From Janthinobacterium lividum (GTDB lineage: Bacteria; Pseudomonadota; Gammaproteobacteria; Steroidobacterales; Steroidobacteraceae), in NCBI GenBank assembly GCA_943327025.2, contig CALPVO020000151.1, forward strand, positions 1-6,027: DNA of 6,027 bases, read 5' to 3'. Below the pieces are notes generated by a model. The model made no database searches, was not told the DNA's origin, and worked only from the letters and a program-made list of their open reading frames with translations. The first letter of the stretch is position 1, and every line of letters begins with the position of its first letter. Made by a program: the position numbers and the translations under genes. Positions 1 through 5,532 of the stretch are shown here, one piece after another.

Positions 1-429
1 GTCATCGCGGCATTCGTCGCCACGTTGGGCACCGTCCTGCTCTGGCCCATCGCGGCTTGGTCGCGCCGTCGTCATGGGGTGCAGTTGCCACTGCAGGGCC
101 CGGCATTGCTGGCGCATCGGGTCTCGCGCTGGGCTACCTTGGCCCTGGTAGTCCCGACTGTGTCGTGGGTTGTCTTCATCCTGCTGGCGGCCAGCGGTGA
201 GAACCTACTGACCGGAGGCTTTGATGGCGTGGTCGTCGCCATTGAAGTGGCGTCCATCCTTGGTTACGTGGGCGGTACCGTGGCGCTGCTGTGGGCTGCC
301 CGCCAGGCATGGATTCTCGGCCGGCCATGGGCCGCACGCTTGTGGACGTTGGTCCTGGCGCTGTCGGGCTTGGTGCTGTTGTGGGCCGCGTACGTCCACC
401 ACTTCATGAATTTCTACCTCAAGTACTGA
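1..429 (+). CDS. C-terminal part of a polytopic membrane protein, probably a serine hydrolase (beta-lactamase family) membrane tail; 5' partial
   Basis: The frame is open from base 1, so the true start lies outside the window; 142 residues are visible before the TGA at 427-429. What is seen is almost entirely membrane: about four hydrophobic segments at roughly residues 1-20, 44-64, 78-100 and 113-133 of the visible part. An Arg-rich cytoplasmic-type loop (SRRRHG) follows the first segment, and the protein ends in HHFMNFYLKY. No catalytic motif is visible. Class-C-like serine hydrolases with a membrane-anchored C-terminus often end in this way, with several helices and an aromatic FxLxY-like tail, and such genes are often found beside D-aminoacylase genes. 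The family call is therefore inference from the tail and the neighbour. It could also be another multi-helix membrane protein. The next gene starts 18 bases downstream on the same strand, which suggests one operon. Confidence 0.55.
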   Translation, partial: VIAAFVATLGTVLLWPIAAWSRRRHGVQLPLQGPALLAHRVSRWATLALVVPTVSWVVFILLAASGENLLTGGFDGVVVAIEVASILGYVGGTVALLWAARQAWILGRPWAARLWTLVLALSGLVLLWAAYVHHFMNFYLKY

Positions 430-447
430 GCCGAGCGAAGTCCACCC

Positions 448-2190
448 ATGAACAATCCCCTGCTTCGCGGCCTCATCGCGGCAATATTGGTCAGCGCTTT
501 GCCCTCGGCCGCGGTAGCCGAAGCTCCGGCTGTCACCTACTCCACCGTGCTTCGCCACGGCACGGTCTATGACGGTAGCGGCAGCAAGCCATTTGTTGGC
601 GATGTCGCGCTGCAGGGAGACCGCATCGTTTACGTCGGCCCGAAAGCCCCGGGCACGGGGACGGTCGAGTTCGACGCCTCTGGCAAGGCGGTAGCGCCTG
701 GCTTCATCAACATGTTGGCCCACCCGGAAGAGTCGCTGCTCATCGACAAGCGCGCCCTCAGCGACTTGCGCCAAGGCGTGACGCTGGAAGTGATGGGCGA
801 GATGTCGATGGGGCCGTTGAACGACGCCATGAAGGCAAACTTTCTGCGCGCGTCGGACGCCTCGTTGACGTCTATCGACTGGACGACACTCGACGAGTAC
901 TTGGAGAAACTGGAACGCAGCGGTGTTTCGCCGAACGTAGCGTCTTTCGTCGGCACGGGTACCGTACGCACCCATGTGCTTGGCGAAGGCAACGTCCAAC
1001 CGGATGCCGCGCAGTTGGCGAAGATGCGCCAACTCGTGCGCGAAGCGATGGAAGACGGTGCACTCGGCGTTACGACGGCACTCATCTACAACCCCGACAC
1101 CTACGCCAAGACTCCAGAACTGGTGTCGCTAGCTACGGAGTCTGGCGCCTGCGGTGGCATGTACATTGCGCATATGCGCAGTGAAGGCGACCGCCTGCTG
1201 GAAGCCGTCGACGAGACCATTCAGATTGCCCGCGAATCCGGCGCGCCCGCGGAGATCTACCACCTGAAGGTGGCCGGCAAGCAGAACTGGAACAAACTGG
1301 ATGCCGTCATCGCCAAGGTGGAAGCGGCACGCGCCAGTGGCACGCGCATTACGGCGGACATGTACCTCTACCCCGCTGGAGCCACAGGGCTGGATGCCGC
1401 CATGCCCACTTGGGTGCAGGAAGGCGGCTACGCGAAGTGGGCCGAGCGCCTCAAGGACCCTGCTACCCGCGCCCGCGTGGCGGCTGACATGGACGCGCCC
1501 AAATCCGACTGGGAAAATCTTTATCGTGCGGCGGGCCCTGAAGGCATGTTGCTGCTGGCGTTCAAGAACCCGGAGCTTCGTCAGTACACCGGTAAATCGC
1601 TGGCGGAAGTAGCCAAGCTGCGCGGCGTCTCTCCAGCAGAAGCCGCGATGCAACTCGTCGTGGAAGATGGTACCCGCGTTGGGGTAGCTTACTTTCTGAT
1701 GTCAGAGGACAACATGCGCCGGCAGATCGCGCTGCCATGGCTCAGCTTCGGTTCCGACGCGGGCGCGCCGGCACCTGAAGGCGTGTTCTTGAAGTACTCG
1801 GAGCACCCGCGAGCCTATGGCAACTTCGCGCGCTTGCTAGCGAAGTATGTGCGTGACGAAAAGGTCATCCCGCTCGAGGAAGCCATTCGCAAGCTCACTT
1901 CCTTTCCGGCGAAGGTACTCTCGCTAACCGACCGTGGGCGCCTAGCACCCGGACAGTATGCCGACGTGGTGGTGTTCGACCCGGCTACCGTGCAAGACCA
2001 CTCCACTTTCGACCGGCCGCATCAGCTGTCTACCGGCGTCAGTGACGTTTGGATTAATGGGGTGCGCGCTCTGCAGAATAGCGAAGCCACCGGCTTACCC
2101 AGCGGCCGCGTGGTACGGGGCCGTGCCTGGCGCGGCGCGCCCGGTGGCGGCTGCCGCAAGGAAAGCAAAGACTGGACTTGGGAGCCCTGA
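448..2190 (+). CDS. Exported amidohydrolase, D-aminoacylase / N-acyl-D-amino-acid deacylase family
   Basis: The 580-residue product belongs by motif to the D-aminoacylase branch of the amidohydrolase superfamily, metal-dependent enzymes that remove N-acyl groups from D-amino acids. A Sec signal peptide is visible: N-terminal Arg7, a hydrophobic stretch at 9-18 and a likely cut after AVA (24/25), so it should act in the periplasm. The N-terminal beta-sandwich part carries LRHGTVYDGSG, and the barrel begins at APGFIN (83-88). Candidate metal ligands are His242 (IAHMRSEG), His272 (YHLKVAG) and Asp437 (FGSDAG). The C-terminal GRLAPGQYADVVVFDP segment is typical of the family. The usual HxH after PGFxD is only half present (Leu90-Ala91-His92), and the bridging Cys position reads Gly117-Glu118. 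Length is slightly above the roughly 480-residue classical enzymes. The ATG follows a weak purine-rich stretch (GAGCGAAG, 433-440). Substrate is unknown; peptidase or another amidase activity is possible. Confidence 0.85.
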   Translation: MNNPLLRGLIAAILVSALPSAAVAEAPAVTYSTVLRHGTVYDGSGSKPFVGDVALQGDRIVYVGPKAPGTGTVEFDASGKAVAPGFINMLAHPEESLLIDKRALSDLRQGVTLEVMGEMSMGPLNDAMKANFLRASDASLTSIDWTTLDEYLEKLERSGVSPNVASFVGTGTVRTHVLGEGNVQPDAAQLAKMRQLVREAMEDGALGVTTALIYNPDTYAKTPELVSLATESGACGGMYIAHMRSEGDRLLEAVDETIQIARESGAPAEIYHLKVAGKQNWNKLDAVIAKVEAARASGTRITADMYLYPAGATGLDAAMPTWVQEGGYAKWAERLKDPATRARVAADMDAPKSDWENLYRAAGPEGMLLLAFKNPELRQYTGKSLAEVAKLRGVSPAEAAMQLVVEDGTRVGVAYFLMSEDNMRRQIALPWLSFGSDAGAPAPEGVFLKYSEHPRAYGNFARLLAKYVRDEKVIPLEEAIRKLTSFPAKVLSLTDRGRLAPGQYADVVVFDPATVQDHSTFDRPHQLSTGVSDVWINGVRALQNSEATGLPSGRVVRGRAWRGAPGGGCRKESKDWTWEP

Positions 2191-2214
2191 AGCCCGCGAG
2201 CCAGCCCCCACAGC

Positions 2215-2679
2215 CTACTGCACGATCCAGGGGCGGCCGGGAAACCGGAGCAGTACAGGCGTGCAGGTGCCCTCGCGAATGACAGAAAGTTCCACCGGGT
2301 AGCGGGCGCCTGCCATCATGCCGTTGGCGACCAGCCAGCTAGGGTTCGGGAGACCCGGCGGGCCCACCACGGAAATCCGCCATTCCTTCTGGTGCCACCA
2401 CGCCGCCGGCTTGAATTCGGCCGGCATCGACAAACCGATGTCCATTTCCACCGCACCCGCCCCCGGGTGCACCGCCAAAATCTGCGCGATGCCGGCGGAG
2501 ACGTCGTAACGGCAAGGCCCACCGACGAGAAAAGCCTGCCGTGAATCGGATTTCTGTGGGGCGTGACAACCGGGCAGCATCAACGCCGCCACTCCCGCCA
2601 ACACCGCCGCCAGCAGACTGCCCATGGACCGGTAGCGTAGTACGTAGTCGGATGGGTCTGCTTGTATCGCGCGCGCCAT
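2215..2679 (-). CDS. Predicted small lipoprotein of unknown function
   Basis: I do not recognise this 154-residue protein. It has a lipoprotein signal: a long n-region with Arg15 and Arg17, a hydrophobic core from about Gly20 to Leu33, and a lipobox LPGC with Cys38 as the predicted lipidated residue. His39 follows the Cys, and with no Asp at +2 the E. coli rule would send it to the outer membrane. The mature part has Cys56 (GGPCRYD) and Cys139 (EGTCTPV), which could form a disulfide, and it looks globular with many beta-type stretches and Trp residues. The ATG at 2677-2679 is chosen because a perfect AGGAGG lies 5 bases upstream; the internal Met19 would give a conventional 19-residue signal peptide but has no ribosome binding site. 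It lies 50 bases downstream of tRNA-Cys on the same strand, with no visible terminator between, and ends 24 bases from the convergent deacylase gene. Confidence 0.72.
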   Translation of the reverse strand: MARAIQADPSDYVLRYRSMGSLLAAVLAGVAALMLPGCHAPQKSDSRQAFLVGGPCRYDVSAGIAQILAVHPGAGAVEMDIGLSMPAEFKPAAWWHQKEWRISVVGPPGLPNPSWLVANGMMAGARYPVELSVIREGTCTPVLLRFPGRPWIVQ

Positions 2680-2684
2680 GACGG

Positions 2685-2690
2685 CCTCCT
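2685..2690 (-). promoter_or_regulatory. Strong Shine-Dalgarno site of the lipoprotein gene
   Basis: On the minus strand these bases read AGGAGG, 5 bases ahead of the ATG at 2677-2679. This fixes the upstream start rather than the internal Met codon at 2623-2625, which has no purine-rich site ahead of it. It is also the clearest sign that this otherwise unrecognised reading frame is translated. Confidence 0.75.
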
Positions 2691-2729
2691 GACTGAAGGC
2701 TAAGGCATACCGAGCAACATGGGAAGGAA

Positions 2730-2803
2730 TGGAGGCGCGGGCGGGAGTCGAACCCGCCTGGAAGGATTTGCAGTCCTCTGCATAACCGCTTTGCTACCGC
2801 GCC
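2730..2803 (-). tRNA. tRNA-Cys (anticodon GCA)
   Basis: The minus strand folds as a 74-base tRNA. The acceptor stem GGCGCGG pairs with CCGCGCC, followed by discriminator U (the Cys identity base) and an encoded CCA at 2730-2732. The anticodon stem GAGGA/UCCUU encloses the loop CUGCAAA, with anticodon GCA at 2769-2771. The T arm GCGGG/CCCGC encloses UUCGACU. The D loop carries AAGCGGUUA, as in E. coli tRNA-Cys. It follows tRNA-Gly on the same strand with a 79-base spacer. No good promoter of its own is visible, so it may depend on transcription from further upstream. Confidence 0.97.
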
Positions 2804-2840
2804 TGCGGTGCGCACCGTGTTCGCGGTGAGCTATCCCCTC

Positions 2841-2868
2841 AGACAAGAAACCCCGGTGACCCGGGGTT
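2841..2868 (-). terminator. Terminator-like hairpin between tRNA-Gly and tRNA-Cys
   Basis: Bases 2849-2868 form a perfect 8-base-pair stem (AACCCCGG / CCGGGGTT) around a 4-base loop. Read on the minus strand, the stem runs into GGGGTTTCTTGTCT, a moderately U-rich tail, which fits an intrinsic terminator for the tRNA-Gly transcript. The plus-strand side has no T run, so it works in one direction only. The U tract is interrupted by C and G, so read-through into tRNA-Cys is likely. Alternatively it could be a spacer structure in a tRNA precursor. Confidence 0.6.
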
Positions 2869-2882
2869 GCCTGATGAAGAAA

Positions 2883-2958
2883 TGGAGCGGGAAACGAGGC
2901 TCGAACTCGCGACCTCAACCTTGGCAAGGTTGCGCTCTACCAACTGAGCTATTCCCGC
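2883..2958 (-). tRNA. tRNA-Gly (anticodon GCC)
   Basis: The minus strand gives a complete 76-base tRNA. The acceptor stem GCGGGAA pairs with UUCCCGC, followed by discriminator U and an encoded CCA at 2883-2885. The D arm is GCUC-AGUUGGUA-GAGC. The anticodon stem CAACC/GGUUG encloses UUGCCAA, with GCC at 2923-2925. The T arm GCGAG/CUCGU encloses UUCGAGC with one G-U pair. This corresponds to the glyW position in the E. coli pgsA-glyW-cysT cluster. It lies 38 bases after the pgsA stop and directly behind a strong promoter. Confidence 0.97.
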
Positions 2959-2972
2959 TCGCGAGACAGAGA

Positions 2973-3000
2973 ATATTAAGGCATTTCTCGGCAGTGTCAA
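2973..3000 (-). promoter_or_regulatory. Sigma70-type promoter of tRNA-Gly, overlapping the pgsA stop codon
   Basis: On the minus strand a perfect -35 box TTGACA (3000 to 2995) is followed after 16 bases by TAATAT (2978 to 2973); a 17-base spacer would place AATATT as the -10. The stretch is markedly AT-rich against its surroundings. Transcription would start near 2966, a few bases ahead of the mature tRNA 5' end at 2958, leaving a very short leader. The TGA of pgsA (2999-2997) lies inside TTGACA, so the tRNA can be expressed independently of the uvrC-pgsA message. Confidence 0.75.
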
Positions 3001-3578
3001 GCGCTCTCGCCTTGCGAAGTCAGATCCGGCCATGCCGCTCGCAAGTAGGCCACCATCGACCACAAAGTGAGGACGGCAGCCAACACTGTCAGGGCAACCC
3101 CCAAAGGGTAAATGGGGATAAACCAGAGGTCTTCGCGGTACAGGAGCATGGAAAGCCCCACGATCTGAAAGATGGTCTTGAACTTGCCGATGGACGACAC
3201 CGCCACTTTGCGGCGAGCGCCAATCTCGGCCATCCACTCGCGCAACGCCGAAATGGCGATTTCCCGGCCAATGATGACCGCCGCCGTAACGGTCATCCAC
3301 CACGTGTGGTTGTCGTGAACAATGAGGACCAACGCCACCGCCACAATCAACTTGTCAGCCACCGGGTCTAGGAACGCACCCAGCGGCGTGATCAAGCCAT
3401 ATTTGCGCGCGTAGTAACCGTCGAGGCTGTCGGTGATGCCCGCCGCCGCAAACATGAGCCCGGCGGCCATGTGCGACCAGGAATACGGCAAGAAAAACAA
3501 CAGCACCACCAACGGGATGGCAAGGATGCGCAGCCCGGTAAGGATGTTGGCGATATTCAGCAACGAACGCGATGGCAC
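2997..3578 (-). CDS. pgsA: CDP-diacylglycerol--glycerol-3-phosphate 3-phosphatidyltransferase (phosphatidylglycerophosphate synthase)
   Basis: This enzyme moves a phosphatidyl group from CDP-diacylglycerol to glycerol 3-phosphate, the committed step to phosphatidylglycerol and cardiolipin, in the inner membrane. The 193-residue product has the full CDP-alcohol phosphotransferase signature: Asp50, Asp53-Gly54, Ala57-Arg58, Gly67, Asp71 and Asp75 with the family spacing. The N-terminus has the usual NILTGLRILAIPLVV entry into the first helix, and further hydrophobic segments lie near 38-48, 76-88, 92-104, 133-146 and 155-177. Length is close to the usual 180-190. The start is a GTG at 3576-3578; an in-frame TGA six codons upstream limits extension, and no clear Shine-Dalgarno is visible, so expression may rely on coupling or a weak site. 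It follows uvrC by 85 bases, the same order as in E. coli. Confidence 0.95.
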   Translation of the reverse strand: MPSRSLLNIANILTGLRILAIPLVVLLFFLPYSWSHMAAGLMFAAAGITDSLDGYYARKYGLITPLGAFLDPVADKLIVAVALVLIVHDNHTWWMTVTAAVIIGREIAISALREWMAEIGARRKVAVSSIGKFKTIFQIVGLSMLLYREDLWFIPIYPLGVALTVLAAVLTLWSMVAYLRAAWPDLTSQGESA

Positions 3579-3631
3579 GATAAGGACTGTCTTTCAGAGA
3601 ATGAGTAAAGCCGCGGGCCGCGACCGAAACG

Positions 3632-3653
3632 GGGATACATCACAGTATCTCCC
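3632..3653 (-). other. Small hairpin in the uvrC-pgsA intergenic gap
   Basis: The 85-base gap between uvrC and pgsA holds an inverted repeat: on the minus strand GGG, a bulged A, GATAC, the loop TGTGAT, then GTATCCC. Directly beside it, next to the uvrC stop, is a CCGG-TTT-CCGG repeat (3652-3662). There is no T run after it, so it is not a standard intrinsic terminator. It could slow decay of the uvrC 3' end or have no role. I see no convincing promoter for pgsA in this gap. Confidence 0.3.
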
Positions 3654-3663
3654 GGAAACCGGC

Positions 3664-5532
3664 TCAGTTGACGGCATGAAGATGATCATAAATGACCTGC
3701 GCTAGGTGCGGACCAATACCCTGCACGGCCGCCAAGTCTTCCAGACCTGCTAACTGTACCCCTTTCAGGCCCCCAAATTGCTTGAGCAAGGCGCGTCGGC
3801 GGGCCGGGCCCAAGCCCGCCACATCATCCAGCACGCTCCCCTGCCGCGCTTTGGCGCGACTGCGCCGATGGCCCGTGATGGCAAAGCGATGTGCCTCGTC
3901 ACGCACGCGCTGCACCACATGCAGTGCTGGTGAGTCGGGGGGCAAGAGGTCGGCGTACTCCTCGCCGAGGCGGAACAAGCGCTCCTGCCCCACCCTGCGG
4001 TCCGCGCCCTTGGCAACGCCTACCACCGCTGGCACCTCTACCCCAAGGGCTGCGAGCACCTCTTCGGCCTGCGCCAGTTGCCCCTTGCCGCCATCGATAA
4101 GCAATACGTCCGGAATGGGGCTTTCGCCCGCCTTGATCCGCCGGAAACGGCGCTCCAGCGCTTGGCGCATGGCACCGTAGTCATCCCCGGGCTCGATACC
4201 CTCAATGTTGAAGCGCCGGTATTCGGTCTTGCTCGGCCCCTCGGGACCAAATACCACGCACGAAGCCACCGTGGCCTCGCCGCCGGTGTGGCTGATGTCG
4301 AAGCACTCAATACGCCGCGGCGGCGCGGGCAGCCCCAGGGCTTTTCCCAGTGCCGCTAACTGCCCCGCCACACCGGCGCGGTGGGTCAATTTCATCTTCA
4401 GGGCCTGCTCGGCATTCTCGCGGGCCACCTCCAGCCATTTGGCTTTCAGGCCGCGCTGGGCGCGGTGCAGTTTCACCTTCCGCCCTGCCCGCTCGGACAA
4501 GGTTTCCTCGAGGGCGTCTGCCTCTTCCAGTGCCATCGGCACCAAAATCTCGGGCGGCGCCTCGCGCTCAAGGTAGTACTGCGCCACAAAGGCTGAGAGC
4601 ACTTCTTCCGGCTCCGCCACCCCGGTACGTGGAAAGAAGGTCGTAGTGCCGAGACTTCGCCCACCGCGAATGAACAGCAACCCGACACAGTACTCGCCGT
4701 TGGCTTCGGCGAGCGCCACGGCGTCGCAGTCGGTGTCGGTGGTCGAGGTAATGATCTGCTGTTCCTGCAGTTTGCGAAGTGCTGCAAGCTGGTCCCGCAG
4801 TTGGGCCGCGCGCTCAAACTCCAGCGCTTCAGCCGCTGCTTCCATGCGCGTTCCCAAGTCGCGGGCCACGTCGTCGTTTCGTCCTTCCAGCACACTGACC
4901 GCCGACGCTACGTCACCTGCATAGTCCGCCTGGGAAATAAGCCCCACACAGGGCGCGGTGCAACGCTGGATCTGGTGCTGCAAACAAGGCCGCGACCGAT
5001 GCGCGAAGTAAGTGTCTTCGCACGTACGCAAACGGAACAATTTCTGCAGTTGCGTTACCGTTTCGCGAACGGCCCAGGTACTTGGGTACGGGCCAAAGAA
5101 GCGATCGGGCGCGCGGCGCACACCGCGGTAGAAAGTCATGCGTGGAAAGCCGTGAGCCGACAAGCGCAAATAAGGAAAGGTCTTATCGTCCTTCAGCAGC
5201 ACGTTGTAGTGCGGCCGGTGCTGCTTGATGAGGTTGTACTCGAGCAGCAGTGCCTCGGTATCGGAACGGGTGAGAGTGACCTCGATACGCGCTATCTGCC
5301 GCACCATGGCCACCACCTTGGGTGCCATGAGATCCGCACGGAAATAGCTGCCGACACGCTGCTTCAGCTGCCGCGCTTTGCCGACGTAAATAAGCTCGCC
5401 ATCGGCCGCAAACATGCGGTACACACCGGGCCGTAGCGGTAGCGTCGCCACGAAGGCCTTCGGGTCGAAGGCCTCGGGCGAGGGCTCGGGCGCAGGCTCA
5501 GCTTCAGCGGGGGGCGGCAACGTGGTGGTCAC
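3664..5532 (-). CDS. uvrC: UvrABC system protein C (excinuclease subunit)
   Basis: UvrC makes both incisions around a lesion in nucleotide excision repair after loading by UvrA and UvrB. With the GTG start at 5532 the protein has 622 residues (E. coli 610). In order: a Pro/Ala/Glu-rich N-terminal tail; a GIY-YIG nuclease domain (GVY 36-38, YVG 49-51, Glu98 in EALLLE) for the 3' cut; four cysteines at 171, 183, 191 and 195 with the same spacing as the E. coli ones reported to bind a 4Fe-4S cluster; a UVR helix pair at about 221-258; the RNase H-like domain for the 5' cut (Asp412 in CFDISH, GDDYGA at 449-454, Asp480 in LIDGGKGQL, a conserved His near 548); and tandem helix-hairpin-helix motifs from about 563. 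The start is uncertain: TTG at 5568 would give 634 residues, TTG at 5520 gives 618. It overlaps the upstream glycosylase gene. Confidence 0.97.
   Translation of the reverse strand: MTTTLPPPAEAEPAPEPSPEAFDPKAFVATLPLRPGVYRMFAADGELIYVGKARQLKQRVGSYFRADLMAPKVVAMVRQIARIEVTLTRSDTEALLLEYNLIKQHRPHYNVLLKDDKTFPYLRLSAHGFPRMTFYRGVRRAPDRFFGPYPSTWAVRETVTQLQKLFRLRTCEDTYFAHRSRPCLQHQIQRCTAPCVGLISQADYAGDVASAVSVLEGRNDDVARDLGTRMEAAAEALEFERAAQLRDQLAALRKLQEQQIITSTTDTDCDAVALAEANGEYCVGLLFIRGGRSLGTTTFFPRTGVAEPEEVLSAFVAQYYLEREAPPEILVPMALEEADALEETLSERAGRKVKLHRAQRGLKAKWLEVARENAEQALKMKLTHRAGVAGQLAALGKALGLPAPPRRIECFDISHTGGEATVASCVVFGPEGPSKTEYRRFNIEGIEPGDDYGAMRQALERRFRRIKAGESPIPDVLLIDGGKGQLAQAEEVLAALGVEVPAVVGVAKGADRRVGQERLFRLGEEYADLLPPDSPALHVVQRVRDEAHRFAITGHRRSRAKARQGSVLDDVAGLGPARRRALLKQFGGLKGVQLAGLEDLAAVQGIGPHLAQVIYDHLHAVN

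Noticed and set aside
205..1032. Long 275-codon open frame antisense to the deacylase gene
   Set aside because: It lies opposite a gene with clear family motifs, its translation is Arg/His/Gln-rich and low in recognisable structure, and it has no ribosome binding site. High GC explains such open frames.
2191..2214. Possible shared terminator between the convergent deacylase and lipoprotein genes
   Set aside because: The 24 bases hold no stem with a T run on either strand; a nearby CCGG-GAAA-CCGG at about 2236-2250 is short and inside the lipoprotein gene.
1958..2302. 114-codon plus-strand frame spanning the end of the deacylase and the convergent junction
   Set aside because: It is out of frame with the conserved C-terminal deacylase motif and antisense to the lipoprotein end; no start signal is seen.
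2700..2927. 75-codon minus-strand frame across tRNA-Cys, ending in a short MLLGMP peptide before the lipoprotein gene
   Set aside because: It mostly covers the tRNA. The last six codons could form a leader peptide, but there is no ribosome binding site and no attenuator structure.
2730..2958. tRNA pair as an integration (att) site for a mobile element
   Set aside because: No integrase gene, no direct repeat of a tRNA 3' end and no change in composition is visible in the flanking sequence.
2808..3371. 187-codon plus-strand open frame across the two tRNAs and the pgsA end
   Set aside because: It runs through tRNA-Gly, the promoter and conserved pgsA codons on the other strand; it is a shadow of them.
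4801..5436. 211-codon plus-strand open frame inside uvrC
   Set aside because: It is antisense to the conserved GIY-YIG, Cys and UVR regions of uvrC, and its sequence looks like no protein family.
5472..5500. Imperfect short repeats (CTCGGGCG units) near the uvrC start
   Set aside because: They encode the Pro/Ala/Glu-rich UvrC N-terminal tail; codon bias and low-complexity protein sequence explain them better than a separate DNA repeat.
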